Notes under the pieces: model-generated
Databases searched by the model: none
What the model was told of the DNA's origin: nothing
Seen by the model: only the letters and a program-made list of their open reading frames with translations
DNA from: Pseudarthrobacter sulfonivorans
Lineage (GTDB): Bacteria > Actinomycetota > Actinomycetes > Actinomycetales > Micrococcaceae
Direction of reading: 5' to 3'
DNA length: 64,000 nucleotides
Assembly: GCF_001484605.1 (NCBI RefSeq)
Contig: NZ_CP013747.1
Location: forward strand, 2,728,001 to 2,792,000
Program-made: the position numbers and the translations under genes
In this document: positions 16,252-25,242 of the stretch, one piece after another
Position numbering within the stretch: position 1 is the stretch's first letter
Layout of the letters: every line of letters starts with the position of its first letter

Positions 16252-16590
16252 TTAGCTGCAGTGCTTAGTGAAGGCGGCGCCGGCTTCCTGGTACTGGGCC
16301 TCCAGCTCGGCGAGCTTGGCCTCGTCCGGGGCTTCCTTGGCGGACTCGTCCGTGAACGCGATGATGGATCCGAGCGCAGGCTTGAGGTCATCCGATGCCA
16401 CAACTTCGATGGGCCGGATCTGGTTGGCGAGACGCACCAGGCCGGTCTTGCCCACGTTGTTCGCGGGGTTCGCCAGGACAGCTTTGACGCGGTCGCAGGT
16501 TTCGGGGGTGGAAAGTTTGGTGGGCGTGGTGCACGCAGAAGCGGAAAGCACGAGGCCGGCAGCGATCAGGGCGGTGGCGAGTTTCTTCAT
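16252..16590 (-). CDS. small secreted lipoprotein, hypothetical
   Basis: A 112-residue protein with a lipoprotein signal (MKKLATALIAAGLVLSASAC, lipobox Cys at residue 20). The mature helical domain has two further Cys (ETCDRVKAVL near its start and KHCS at the extreme C-terminus) likely to form a disulfide. The start at 16590 has AGGGA upstream. No known domain was recognised; exported, membrane-anchored location is the only safe inference. Confidence 0.75.
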   Translation of the reverse strand: MKKLATALIAAGLVLSASACTTPTKLSTPETCDRVKAVLANPANNVGKTGLVRLANQIRPIEVVASDDLKPALGSIIAFTDESAKEAPDEAKLAELEAQYQEAGAAFTKHCS

Positions 16591-16801
16591 GGGTCCCTCA
16601 GTAGTTGATTGAGGTTTCGATTGTAAGCAGAGACCGCGGCGCCTTGCCGCTCCGGGGGCTCCGGACGGCGGAGTGTGACCGCACAAGGAGGGGGCTCCGG
16701 ACTCTGGCGGGGCGGTTCTCGGGGTGCATAGACTGGCAGGACAATCGTGCGGGCCTGCCGCAGGTTGGCCCGTGCGGATCACCTAAATTCAAGGAAGAAT
16801 C

Positions 16802-17746
16802 ATGGCCCGCACAACCCAGAATTCAGGAAAAGTACAGCGACGTACCGCCATTGGGTTCATTGCACTCATGGGGTTGTTGGCACCTGTCCTCCCGGCCTCG
16901 GCGTCGCCGCCGGAAGACTCAGTCATTGTGCTCAAGGGCGCCACCTCCGCCGAGGGGATAGCCGCCGGCAGCGGAACCACGTTCTACGCCGGAGACCTGG
17001 CACTTGGGGACATTTACCGCGGCGACATCCGTGAAGGCAAAGCGCGGTTGTTCATCGACGTATCCGAATTTGATACGCAGCCGAGGGCCGCCGTCGGGAT
17101 GAAGGCCGATACGCGAAACAACCTGCTGTTTGTAGCGGGCGGCGGCACGGGCAAGGCGTTCGTCTATGACACTGAATCAGGCGAGCCGGTGGATGACTTC
17201 ACGCTGGCTCCGGGGTTCATTAATGACGTCGCCCTGACGCGGGACGGCGCCTGGTTCACGAACTCGGCCGCTGGCGAGCTCTACTTCCTCCCCGTGGGCA
17301 GGCACGGCGAGCTGGGCACTGTTGAGATCCTGCCGCTGTGCGGGCCGGCTGCCGAGCTGACTCCGGGCTTCGACCTCAACGGCATTGCCGCCGCCAAGGG
17401 CGGCCGGGTCCTGATCGTGGCTCATTCGAACAACAGGGCCCTGTACACCGTCGACCCGGAGACCGGCGATAGTGCCTTGATCGAGGGTGTGGATGTGCCG
17501 AATGTTGACGGCATCCTGGTCCGGGGCCATACCGTCTGGGCGGTGCAGAACTTCCTGAACCAGATCGTCCGGATTGACCTCTCCAACGATCTCTCCTCCG
17601 GCGAGATCGAAGACACCATCACCAGTCCCCACTTCGATGTTCCCACCACGGTTGCGCGGTTCGGGAACACCCTGGCTGCCGTGAATGCGCAGTTCATGCG
17701 GCCGGCCAGCCCCCACGAAGTAGTGCTGGTGCCGGCCCGCGATTAG
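16802..17746 (+). CDS. secreted SMP-30/gluconolactonase-like beta-propeller protein
   Basis: A 314-residue protein. A signal peptide (basic start, AIGFIALMGLLAPVLPASAS) is followed by repeated strand motifs of a beta-propeller: GTTFYAGDLALGDIYRGDI, NNLLFVAGGGTGKAFVYD, INDVALTRDGAWFTNSAAGELYF and DGILVRGHTVWAVQNFLNQI. It resembles secreted SMP-30/LRE-type proteins. An enzymatic role is not certain. AAGGAAGAATC precedes the start. A strong stem-loop follows its stop. Confidence 0.75.
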   Translation: MARTTQNSGKVQRRTAIGFIALMGLLAPVLPASASPPEDSVIVLKGATSAEGIAAGSGTTFYAGDLALGDIYRGDIREGKARLFIDVSEFDTQPRAAVGMKADTRNNLLFVAGGGTGKAFVYDTESGEPVDDFTLAPGFINDVALTRDGAWFTNSAAGELYFLPVGRHGELGTVEILPLCGPAAELTPGFDLNGIAAAKGGRVLIVAHSNNRALYTVDPETGDSALIEGVDVPNVDGILVRGHTVWAVQNFLNQIVRIDLSNDLSSGEIEDTITSPHFDVPTTVARFGNTLAAVNAQFMRPASPHEVVLVPARD

Positions 17747-17763
17747 GCCGCTTACGTAGGGAC

Positions 17764-17798
17764 GGTGTTGCCCCGCTTGAGCGGTGCGGGGCAGCACC
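17764..17798. terminator. 13-bp stem-loop between convergent genes
   Basis: GGTGTTGCCCCGC pairs with GCGGGGCAGCACC (one G-U) around a nine-base loop, between the convergent beta-propeller and SRPBCC genes. There is no U-tract; it is likely a bidirectional transcript end. Confidence 0.5.
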
Positions 17799-17899
17799 GC
17801 TCGTGCGGGGCCGGGCAGCTGATGCCGCGTACTGCTGTTGCAAAGTACGACGGCGGGCGGCACCTTAGGTTCGACTCAGCCAGTCTGCGACTCCGCCAG

Positions 17900-18538
17900 T
17901 CAGCGGTCGCCCAGGCTGCCGCCGAGCGGCGGGAGGGTGCCGTCGTCGTCCGGTTTCTTGACCTTGCGTTGGGCCGCGCTGCGGATCTCGCCCTCTGCCG
18001 AGCCGTCCGACTCGCCCTCAAGATCGACCATCCCGCCGGTCTGGTCGAACGGGTGCGTGTACCGGTTGTACGCCGACGGCTCGCCCTCGGGGACGGATTC
18101 CCGCCAGGCGCCCGTGGCATGGCCCTCGTGTTCGATGAATTCCTTAAACTTCTTCAGGTCGTGCTCCGCCTGGCGGGCCACGACGTGGAGGAGGTCGCCC
18201 ACCTTCTCTACCATGCCCTCCGGCTGGTACTCCAGGGTGAGGGAGAGCTCGGTCTTGTTGCCGCCGGCGTCGGAGAATTCCACAACGCCGGAGTTCGTGG
18301 CCCCTTCGGTGGACGCCCACTCGATCCTGCGGTCCGGGATCTGCTCCACGATGGTGGCTTCCCACTGACGGCGGATCCCGGCGATATGGGCCACCCACTT
18401 CAGGCGGTCGGCACTGAGCTGGGTCACGCTCTCCACGCCACCCATGAACTGCGGAAAATCCTCGAACTGGGTCCACTGGTTGTAGGCGGTGCTGACCGGC
18501 ACGTCAACCACAATCCGCTTCTCGACTTTGCTGCTCAC
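17900..18538 (-). CDS. SRPBCC (polyketide cyclase/dehydrase-like) protein
   Basis: A 212-residue protein whose first ~150 residues form an SRPBCC/START-like fold: VEKRIVVDVPVSTAYNQWTQFEDFPQFMGGVESV, then DRRIEWASTEG and a long C-terminal helix KVGDLLHVVARQAEHDLKKFKEFIE. The last 60 residues are low-complexity and charged. Members bind hydrophobic ligands; in Actinobacteria this group is common and uncharacterised. The start at 18538 is preceded by AAAGGAGAC. Confidence 0.8.
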   Translation of the reverse strand: MSSKVEKRIVVDVPVSTAYNQWTQFEDFPQFMGGVESVTQLSADRLKWVAHIAGIRRQWEATIVEQIPDRRIEWASTEGATNSGVVEFSDAGGNKTELSLTLEYQPEGMVEKVGDLLHVVARQAEHDLKKFKEFIEHEGHATGAWRESVPEGEPSAYNRYTHPFDQTGGMVDLEGESDGSAEGEIRSAAQRKVKKPDDDGTLPPLGGSLGDR

Positions 18539-18684
18539 AACGTCTCCTTTGACTGGAACGGTCTGATGACAAACTGAATACAGTCAGTATGCTTACCTAT
18601 CGCCGTTGCGGGCAAGGCGTCAGAGGCAGGGCGTCAGTGGCAAGGCTTCAGGGGCGCGTGGGCCAGAGGGGAGGGAGACGGCGG

Positions 18685-18819
18685 TTAGTCGTCGTCGGTG
18701 TCGGCGCCTTCGGCGGGTTCCTGGGAGTGCACTCGAATGTCGGTGGGGTCCGCCAACTCGTCCCCTTCGGCCGGAGCCTCGCTGTGGATGCGCTGCGCCA
18801 CGACTGGTTTTTCCTTCAT
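18685..18819 (-). CDS. 44-residue acidic small protein
   Basis: ATG start with AGGAG eight bases upstream. The product begins MKEKPVVAQRIHSEAPAEG and ends EGADTDDD; it is strongly acidic, with no membrane segment and no Cys. Similar multi-charged, probably disordered small proteins occur in actinomycetes, but no function can be assigned. It lies in the 475-bp gap between the SRPBCC gene and the flavin reductase gene, which also carries an ACTGA/TCAGT inverted repeat at 18573-18588. Confidence 0.6.
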   Translation of the reverse strand: MKEKPVVAQRIHSEAPAEGDELADPTDIRVHSQEPAEGADTDDD

Positions 18820-19014
18820 CTCAACCGCTCCTATGGTGTGTGGAATGTGCCTCAACCATCATTCAGCGCCTCCCGAAGCGGGGTGTCAAGAACCCTTCCA
18901 GAGCTCTGGCGGCGGCACGTGTTCTGTGCTGGACTGGGGGCGCACTGTGCCCGCTTCATCCTGTAAAGCTCTACGGCCAGCCGGCTCTTCCGGCTGTTGG
19001 GAAGGAACAATCTC

Positions 19015-19626
19015 ATGGCAACGCAGAAAATTGGATACTTCGTGGGGAGCCTGGCCACCGGCTCCATCAACCGCACACTCGCCAAGGCCCTCATCAAGCT
19101 GGCCCCGGCGGACCTTGAATTCACCGAGATCCCTATTAAGGACCTGCCCCTCTACAGCTACGACTACGACGCCGATTTCCCGCCGGCAGGCCGCGCCCTC
19201 AAGGAAGCGATCGAGGCCTCGGACGGCATCCTGTTTGTGTCCCCCGAATACAACCGCTCCATTCCGGGAGCGCTCAAGAATGCCATCGACTGGGCGTCGC
19301 GGCCCTGGGGCACCAACTCCTTCGCGCGCAAGCCCACCGGGATCATCGGCGCCTCGCCGGGCAGCATCGGCACGGCCGTGATGCAGTCCTCCATGCGGAG
19401 TGTGCTGAGCTTCCTGGACGCCCCCCAATTGAACGCCCCGGAAGTGTACATTCACTTCAAGCCCGGCGTCTTTGGCGACGACGGCGAGGTCCGGGATGAG
19501 GGCACAGCCAAGTTCCTGCGGCACTACATGGAGGAATACAGCGCGTTCGTCCAGCGGGTACTGGCCGCCAATGCGCCGGGCCACATCGGCGATCCGGAGC
19601 CGGATCCGGACAAGCTTTCACGGTAG
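19015..19626 (+). CDS. NADPH-dependent FMN reductase (chromate/quinone reductase type)
   Basis: A 203-residue flavodoxin-like protein. The N-terminal phosphate loop is GYFVGSLATGSINRTLAKALI, the flavin-binding strand LFVSPEYNRSIPGALKNAIDWASRP is diagnostic, and PTGIIGASPGSIGTAVMQSSMR follows. These enzymes transfer two electrons from NAD(P)H to FMN-bound quinones, chromate or azo compounds. The start at 19015 has AAGGA eight bases before it; six further in-frame residues to 18997 lack a ribosome site. Confidence 0.9.
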   Translation: MATQKIGYFVGSLATGSINRTLAKALIKLAPADLEFTEIPIKDLPLYSYDYDADFPPAGRALKEAIEASDGILFVSPEYNRSIPGALKNAIDWASRPWGTNSFARKPTGIIGASPGSIGTAVMQSSMRSVLSFLDAPQLNAPEVYIHFKPGVFGDDGEVRDEGTAKFLRHYMEEYSAFVQRVLAANAPGHIGDPEPDPDKLSR

Positions 19627-19650
19627 TCCAGCCTTCCCAAGCCCACAGGC

Positions 19651-20124
19651 TCAGTCCAGGGGAAGGGTGACCGTCACGGTGGTGCCCTCCCCTGGCTTCG
19701 AACAGACGCTGACGGTGCCGCCGGCCTCATGTACTGCCACGGACATCAGCCGCAACCCGTAGCCGTGGTTCTTGCCGCTTAACGCGAGGTGGCAGTCAAA
19801 GCCCGTGCCGTCGTCGGACACCACAAGGCGGATGCCGTGGTCAACGGCGGACAACTGGACGGTGAGCTCGGCGGCGTCGGAGTACTTGAAGGCGTTGCTC
19901 AGCGCTTCGCGGGCCGATTGGTAGAGGAGGGACGCGCAGTCCGCCGGGATCTCGATGCCCCAGTGCGGAGTATCCCAGCGGACTGCCGTTCCTTGCTGAC
20001 GGAGGGGGCCGGTCAGCCGGTCAATGCAACCGGCCAGCCCCAAGGTGTGGAAGTCGAGCGGGTGGTGATCAGTGATCAGTCCTCCCACCGCGACGACCTC
20101 GTCCAGAGCTGATTCCTTCCCCAT
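19651..20124 (-). CDS. orphan histidine-kinase-type ATPase domain
   Basis: A 157-residue protein that is only the last part of a NarL-type sensor kinase. HPLDFHTLGLAGCIDRL corresponds to the stretch just after the phosphorylated helix. The ATPase boxes are EALSNAFKYSDAAEL (N box), VVSDDGTGFD (G1) and HGYGLRLMSVAVHEAGG (G2). No sensor domain and no HExxR-type phosphoacceptor helix is present. No continuation in another frame was found upstream before the lyase stop. It could be a remnant, or a stand-alone GHKL module acting through another protein. Confidence 0.65.
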   Translation of the reverse strand: MGKESALDEVVAVGGLITDHHPLDFHTLGLAGCIDRLTGPLRQQGTAVRWDTPHWGIEIPADCASLLYQSAREALSNAFKYSDAAELTVQLSAVDHGIRLVVSDDGTGFDCHLALSGKNHGYGLRLMSVAVHEAGGTVSVCSKPGEGTTVTVTLPLD

Positions 20125-20247
20125 GAATCTTCCTGCTTCCCCGCCGTATTCTTGTGGTGATAAATCCAGCGTGGACCGCCAACTGCATGAGTTGCCAAGG
20201 GTTGGCTCAAGGTTGGATCAATTTTTCGGGGAAGATTCCGTGTTGTT

Positions 20248-21717
20248 TTACGGGTGTCGTCCCAAGGCCGGCAGCCGGACGAGTTTCAACGCCATATCGA
20301 CGTCGGGGCGGAGGTCGCGGTCCTGGCTGGCAGCCGGCAGCGTGAATCCGGTTTCGAGGGTTCTCCTGAGCAGTGGATTGCTGAACTCGGACGTTTTCCG
20401 TCCCTGCATCCGCAGTGTCCGCGCTGAACACACCAATTCAACAGCCGTCATGGTCGCCAGCGCCTGGACGGTGGAGTCCAGCCGGGATGCCGCCAGGCTG
20501 GCGAAGCTGGCGTCTTCCTCGGCGCCGAGGGACAGGACCACTGTCTGCAGGCTCACGGGCTGGGCGTTGGCGCGGACAAGCCCCGCGGCGGCAGCAGCTA
20601 CGTATTCCAGCATCATGACGCCGGATTGGCCGGAATCGTCGGCTGCCAGGAACCGGTTGAGACCCGTGAACGCGGGGTCGCAGAGCAGGTCTATCCGGCG
20701 GAGGTTGGTGGCGCAGGCCGTACCCAGGGCCAGGTGCAAGGCGTCTATCCGCCTGGCAAGGGTTGTCATCTGGAAAAGGCCGTGATGGGCCACCCCGTTG
20801 GTCCCGTCGGTCTCAGAGCCGAAGACCATCGGGTTCTCGTGGCCGGCAACAACAAGCCGGTTCAGGAGCAATTCAAGCGAGGCAAGCTCCTCCGTGACCG
20901 CCCCGAGGACCTGCGGCAAAGTGCGCAGACAGTACGGATCCTGGATCCGGGCGGCCACACCGGTCCCAGCCACCAGCCCGTGAAGTGTCGCCGCCATTTC
21001 CCCCACGGCAGGCGAATCGGACGCCCGGGCCACCTCAGGGCTGAACGCTTCCGGATTGCCTGACATTGCGGTGAAGGACAGAGCACTCACCAGCGTGAGG
21101 TTCTCCACCAGGACGGCAAGTTTCTGATGGCCCAGCACAGCCTGGGCAACGGTGAGCGCGCTGGAACTGATGAATGGCAGGGCGTCCTCCGTGCCCCAGC
21201 CGTCCAGCGCTTCGGGGATGATGCCGCCGCCCATGGTTGGCCGCTCGCCCAGGAGTGTGAGTGCGGTCCCGGCCAAAGCCGGCAGGTCGGCCGTCCCGAT
21301 CCCGCCGAATTCCCGCACCTCCGGCAAAGCATCACGGTTCAACATCTCCACGAGCGCTTCTGCTATGGCCGGGTTGATGCCGGAGGCACCTGCCGACAGC
21401 TGGGAGAGCCTGATCACAAGCATCGCCCGCACGGTTTCACGGTCGAGGGCCCGCCCGGCATCCACCGCATGGCTGCGCAGGAGATTCAGCCCATGCAGGT
21501 CCATCCCTGTATCCGTTGGATCCAGCGTGACGGAGCGGTTGGCGCCGACCCCGGTGGAACGCCCATAAACGGGCCGGGCTCGGGCGGTTGCCCGCGCCGA
21601 CCGCTGGGATGCCGCCATCCGTTCAACGGCCGACGGCGCCAGCGTCACCCGGGTGCCCCCGGCAGCCACCTTGGTGATATCGGCCAGACGCAGCCATGTG
21701 CCGTCGATTTCAATCAT
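20248..21717 (-). CDS. histidine/aromatic ammonia-lyase homologue lacking the MIO triad
   Basis: A 489-residue member of the HAL/PAL/TAL family. Family features kept are Tyr51 in VYGRSTGVG, NLLRSHA (His83), IQDPYCLRTLPQVLG and the AEED motif near the C-terminus. The loop that should read G-S-x-G-[A/C]-S-G-D-L-A-P-L-A is instead G138-G-I-G-T-A-D-L-P-A-L-A, one residue short with no Ala/Cys-Ser-Gly, so the MIO cofactor cannot form. The INGTQ stretch is replaced by ISSSA. A GASG at 110-113 is at the wrong site. It is the last gene of the IclR/ABC/urocanase operon. A MIO-independent elimination such as loss of trimethylamine from a histidine betaine fits better than ammonia loss from histidine. 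The exact substrate is unproven. Confidence 0.85.
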   Translation of the reverse strand: MIEIDGTWLRLADITKVAAGGTRVTLAPSAVERMAASQRSARATARARPVYGRSTGVGANRSVTLDPTDTGMDLHGLNLLRSHAVDAGRALDRETVRAMLVIRLSQLSAGASGINPAIAEALVEMLNRDALPEVREFGGIGTADLPALAGTALTLLGERPTMGGGIIPEALDGWGTEDALPFISSSALTVAQAVLGHQKLAVLVENLTLVSALSFTAMSGNPEAFSPEVARASDSPAVGEMAATLHGLVAGTGVAARIQDPYCLRTLPQVLGAVTEELASLELLLNRLVVAGHENPMVFGSETDGTNGVAHHGLFQMTTLARRIDALHLALGTACATNLRRIDLLCDPAFTGLNRFLAADDSGQSGVMMLEYVAAAAAGLVRANAQPVSLQTVVLSLGAEEDASFASLAASRLDSTVQALATMTAVELVCSARTLRMQGRKTSEFSNPLLRRTLETGFTLPAASQDRDLRPDVDMALKLVRLPALGRHP

Positions 21718-21802
21718 GGACTGATTCTTTCTCTGGGCCGGTGATCGAGCTTGTCAAGATCCAGGTCTCGCTCCCCGCCAGCCCGACCACCGAAGGGGTC
21801 GG

Positions 21803-23497
21803 TTACCGGGTTTCTTGCATGGGGATGCGGACGCCGCGTTCTTTGGCGACGTCGGTGGCGCGGTTGTAGCCGGCGTCGGCGTGGCGGATGACGCCCATGC
21901 CGGGGTCGTTGGTGAGGAGGCGTTCGAGTTTCTGCGCGGCGAGGTCGGTGCCGTCGGCGACGGAGACCTGGCCGGCGTGGATGGAGCGGCCGATGCCGAC
22001 GCCGCCGCCGTGGTGGATCGAGACCCAGGTGGCGCCGGAGGCGGTGTTGAGCAGGGCGTTGAGCAGCGGCCAGTCCGCAATCGCGTCGGAGCCGTCGGCC
22101 ATGGCCTCGGTCTCCCGGTACGGGGAGGCGACGGAGCCGGAGTCGAGGTGGTCGCGGCCGATCACGATGGGCGCTTTGACCTTGCCGTCCTTGACGAGCT
22201 GGTTGAACAGCAGGCCGGCCTTGGCGCGGTCGCCGTAGCCGAGCCAGCAGATCCGGGCCGGCAGGCCTTCGAACTCCACCCGTTCCTGTGCCGCGTCGAT
22301 CCAGCGGTGCAGGTGCTTGTTCTCGGGGAAGAGTTCCTTGATGGCCTTGTCCGTGACCGCGATGTCCTCCGGGTCTCCGGAGAGCGCGACCCAGCGGAAC
22401 GGGCCCAGACCCTCGCAGAAGAGCGGGCGGATGTAGGCCGGGACGAAGCCGGGGAATTCGAAGGCGCGGGCGTAGCCGCCCGTGCGGGCCTCGTCGCGGA
22501 TGGAGTTGCCATAGTCGAAGACCTCGGCGCCGGCGTCCTGGAACTCCACCATGGCCTGGACGTGCTTCGCCATGGAGGCCTGGGCCTTCTTGGTGAAGCC
22601 CTCCGGGTCGGCGGCGGCCTCGGTGTGCCATTCCTGGACCGTGATGCCTTCGGGCAGGTAGGACAGCGGGTCGTGGGCGGAGGTCTGGTCCGTGACGATA
22701 TCGACGGTCAGCTCCCCCGCACGGTGGCGGCGCAGTATCTCGGGGAAAACCTCGGCGGCGTTCCCGACGTAGCCCACGGACCAGCCGCGGCGATCTTCCT
22801 TGGCCGCCAGGACCTTCGCGATCGCCGTGTCGAGGTCGGTTTCGACCTCGTCGAGGTAGCGTTTGCCAGCGCGGCGGCGCAGGTGGCTTTCGTCGACGTC
22901 GACAATCAGGCAGGCGCCCTCGTTCAGGGTGACCGCGAGCGGCTGGGCACCGCCCATGCCGCCGCACCCGCCCGTGAGGGTCAGGGTCCCTGCGAGGGTG
23001 CCGTCCTGGTCCCCGGTGAGTTTGCGGGCGATCGCGGCGAAGGTCTCAAAGGTGCCCTGCAGGATGCCCTGGGTGCCGATGTAGATCCAGGACCCGGCAG
23101 TCATCTGGCCGTACATCATCAGGCCCTCGGCCTCGAGCCGGCGGAACTCGGGCCAGTTCGCCCAGTCGCCCACGAGGTTGGAGTTCGCCAGCAGCACCCG
23201 CGGCGCCCATTCGTTGGTCCGGAACACACCGACCGGCTTGCCGGACTGGACCAGGAGGGTCTCGTCCTTCTCCATGGTCTCCAGGGTGCGGGTGATCGCA
23301 TCGAACGCCGCCCAACTGCGGACGGCACGGCCGGTCCCGCCGTAAACCACCAGATCATCCGGGCGCTCGGCGACCTCGGGGTCCAGGTTGTTCATCAGCA
23401 TCCGCAGCGGGGCTTCGGTCTGCCAGCTCTTGGCGGTGAGCACGGTGCCGCGGGCAGCTTTGACCGGGCGGGCACCGGTAGTGAAATCGGCTTTCAA
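21803..23497 (-). CDS. hutU: urocanate hydratase (urocanase family)
   Basis: A 564-residue urocanase. The NAD-binding glycine-rich stretch is [14 protein letters not shown], the conserved Cys region [25 protein letters not shown], and the C-terminal [16 protein letters not shown]. It hydrates urocanate to imidazolone propionate. The start is TTG at 23497, with AGGAG eight bases upstream; longer in-frame sequence is not urocanase-like. It lies between the binding-protein gene and the lyase homologue. Because of that partner a urocanate analogue such as thiourocanate cannot be excluded as substrate. Confidence 0.9.
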   Translation of the reverse strand: MKADFTTGARPVKAARGTVLTAKSWQTEAPLRMLMNNLDPEVAERPDDLVVYGGTGRAVRSWAAFDAITRTLETMEKDETLLVQSGKPVGVFRTNEWAPRVLLANSNLVGDWANWPEFRRLEAEGLMMYGQMTAGSWIYIGTQGILQGTFETFAAIARKLTGDQDGTLAGTLTLTGGCGGMGGAQPLAVTLNEGACLIVDVDESHLRRRAGKRYLDEVETDLDTAIAKVLAAKEDRRGWSVGYVGNAAEVFPEILRRHRAGELTVDIVTDQTSAHDPLSYLPEGITVQEWHTEAAADPEGFTKKAQASMAKHVQAMVEFQDAGAEVFDYGNSIRDEARTGGYARAFEFPGFVPAYIRPLFCEGLGPFRWVALSGDPEDIAVTDKAIKELFPENKHLHRWIDAAQERVEFEGLPARICWLGYGDRAKAGLLFNQLVKDGKVKAPIVIGRDHLDSGSVASPYRETEAMADGSDAIADWPLLNALLNTASGATWVSIHHGGGVGIGRSIHAGQVSVADGTDLAAQKLERLLTNDPGMGVIRHADAGYNRATDVAKERGVRIPMQETR

Positions 23498-23526
23498 TGT
23501 AATTCTCCTAATATCCTGCGGCCGGC

Positions 23527-24432
23527 CTAGGCCAGGTTCTTGGACTTGAGCCAGTCCTGGGCTATCTGGCCGATGTCCTCGAACTTCGCCACGCGGCCGT
23601 TCATCTCGATGAGGTCTTCCGTGGTGAGCGCGGCCGAGACCTTGTCCAGGACCTCCTTGACGGTGGCCGTGGACTTCTTCTCGTTGATGACCGGGACGAT
23701 GTTCTCGGACAGGAAGAGGTTCTTGTCGTCTTCGAGGGCAACCAGGTTGTTGGCGGCCAGTGCGGGGTCGGTGCTGAAGAGGTCGGCTACCTGTACCTGG
23801 CCGGAAAGCAGGGCGTTCAGCGTCAGGGGACCGCCGGCGTCGAGCGCTGAGAATTCCTTGAACTCCAGGTCGTAGACCGACTTGAGGCCGGCCACACCGT
23901 TCAGGCGGGTCTTCCACTCCGGCGGGCCGCCCAGGACGAGCTCCTTGGCCACGGGCTGGAGGTCGCTGATGGACTTGAGGTTGTGCTTTTCGGCCGTTTC
24001 CTTCTTGACCGCCAGGACGTCCTTGTCCTCGGCTTCGGACGCCGTCAGCATGGTCAGCCCGGAGGGGACCTTGGTGGCCAGTTCCTTGGCGACCTCTTCG
24101 GAGGAGACTGCCTTGGTGGCGGAATCAAGGTACTGCAGGAGGGCTCCGCCGTATTCGGGCATGAGATCGATGGAGCCGTCCTTGAGGGCCGGGATGGTGA
24201 CTTCGCGGCTGCCGATGCTGGGCTTTTCGGTCACCTGGACGCCTTTCGACTTGAGGGCCTCGGCGTAGATCTTGGCGATGAGCTGGCTTTCCGGGAAGTC
24301 CGCGGAGCCCACAATGATGCTGTCGCTGGAGCCTGCCTGGGTGTTGGAGTTGCTCATGGGATCCCCGCCGCAGGCGGTCAGGGCAAGGGCGGCAGCAGCC
24401 GCGAGGGTGATGCCGGTCAGGTACTTTTTCAT
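23527..24432 (-). CDS. betaine-type ABC transporter substrate-binding lipoprotein
   Basis: A 301-residue lipoprotein (signal [12 protein letters not shown]) of the OpuAC/OpuC class. The mature part begins [22 protein letters not shown] and includes [22 protein letters not shown] and [19 protein letters not shown]. This class binds quaternary ammonium compounds such as glycine betaine, choline and carnitine; an ergothioneine-specific branch (EgtU) is also known. It belongs to the importer encoded directly upstream. The ligand cannot be read from the sequence; the linked lyase and urocanase genes suggest a histidine-derived betaine. Confidence 0.88.
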   Translation of the reverse strand: MKKYLTGITLAAAAALALTACGGDPMSNSNTQAGSSDSIIVGSADFPESQLIAKIYAEALKSKGVQVTEKPSIGSREVTIPALKDGSIDLMPEYGGALLQYLDSATKAVSSEEVAKELATKVPSGLTMLTASEAEDKDVLAVKKETAEKHNLKSISDLQPVAKELVLGGPPEWKTRLNGVAGLKSVYDLEFKEFSALDAGGPLTLNALLSGQVQVADLFSTDPALAANNLVALEDDKNLFLSENIVPVINEKKSTATVKEVLDKVSAALTTEDLIEMNGRVAKFEDIGQIAQDWLKSKNLA

Positions 24433-24525
24433 GTCAATTCTCTCTGGGGGCTGGCGCAGGGTGTGCAGTGGCCAGGCTGGGGGTTTTCGCCGGACGGCGA
24501 GTGGGATGATGCGTGGGGCGGTGAT

Positions 24526-25242
24526 TCAGGGCGTGACGGGGATTTTCACGGTGTCGGCCGCGGCGGCCGAATTGACGGTGCGCCGGGTCAGTCCTGGTGA
24601 GACGATCCGGCGCGTGATGAAGGCGAGCACCTGGTCAAAGACCAGGGCCATCAGGGCCACCAGCACGGCGCCGGCAACCATCTGGCTGTAGTCGTTCTGG
24701 GCCTTGCCGTCGATCAGCAGGCGGCCGAGGCCACCGAGCGAAATGTAGGCCGCGATGGTCGCCGTCGAGATGATCTGCAGCAATGCGCTGCGGACGCCGG
24801 ACAGCACCAGCGGGAGCGAGCAGGGGAGCTGAACATCCGTGAGGATCTTCATGGTGCGGAAGCCCATGCCCTTGGCAGCGTCGACGGCGGCCGCATCCAC
24901 TGCGCGGATGCCGGCATAGGTGTTGGTCAGGATGGGCGGCACCGCGAGCAGCACCAGGACGATGAGGCTCGGCAGGATGTAGCCCATCTTGGACGGGAAG
25001 GCCGGCGAGATCAGGAGCACGAGCAGGATCAGCAGTCCCACGCTGGGTAGGGCGCGGAGGGCATTGGCCAGGCCGGCGATCATGAAGACGCCCTTGCCGG
25101 TGACACCGATGTAGACGCCGAGCGGAACTGCGATGACGGCCGAGATGGCGAGGGCGATGAGCGAGTAAACGAGGTGCTCGCCGATCAGGTTCGGGATGCC
25201 GTCGGCGCCGGTCCAGTGCGCGGGGTCGAACAAGTAGTTCAT
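24526..25242 (-). CDS. betaine-type ABC transporter permease
   Basis: A 238-residue inner-membrane permease with six hydrophobic segments and the EAA-type loop DAAAVDAAKGMGFRTMKILTDVQLPCSLPLVLSG. It is of the OpuCB/OpuCD type. The start at 25242 forms an ATGA overlap with the upstream permease stop, so the longer in-frame form from 25278 is rejected. It probably pairs with the second permease and the CBS-containing ATPase. Confidence 0.9.
   Translation of the reverse strand: MNYLFDPAHWTGADGIPNLIGEHLVYSLIALAISAVIAVPLGVYIGVTGKGVFMIAGLANALRALPSVGLLILLVLLISPAFPSKMGYILPSLIVLVLLAVPPILTNTYAGIRAVDAAAVDAAKGMGFRTMKILTDVQLPCSLPLVLSGVRSALLQIISTATIAAYISLGGLGRLLIDGKAQNDYSQMVAGAVLVALMALVFDQVLAFITRRIVSPGLTRRTVNSAAAADTVKIPVTP

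Noticed and set aside
21376..21387. GASG in the lyase homologue as a possible MIO triad
   Set aside because: It is at residues 110-113, in the segment that in HAL proteins precedes the MIO loop by about 30 residues; the true position reads GGIGTAD.
21714..23530. Long frames on both strands overlapping urocanase
   Set aside because: Urocanase motifs are all in one frame; the others are Arg/Pro- or Gly/Val-rich shadows.
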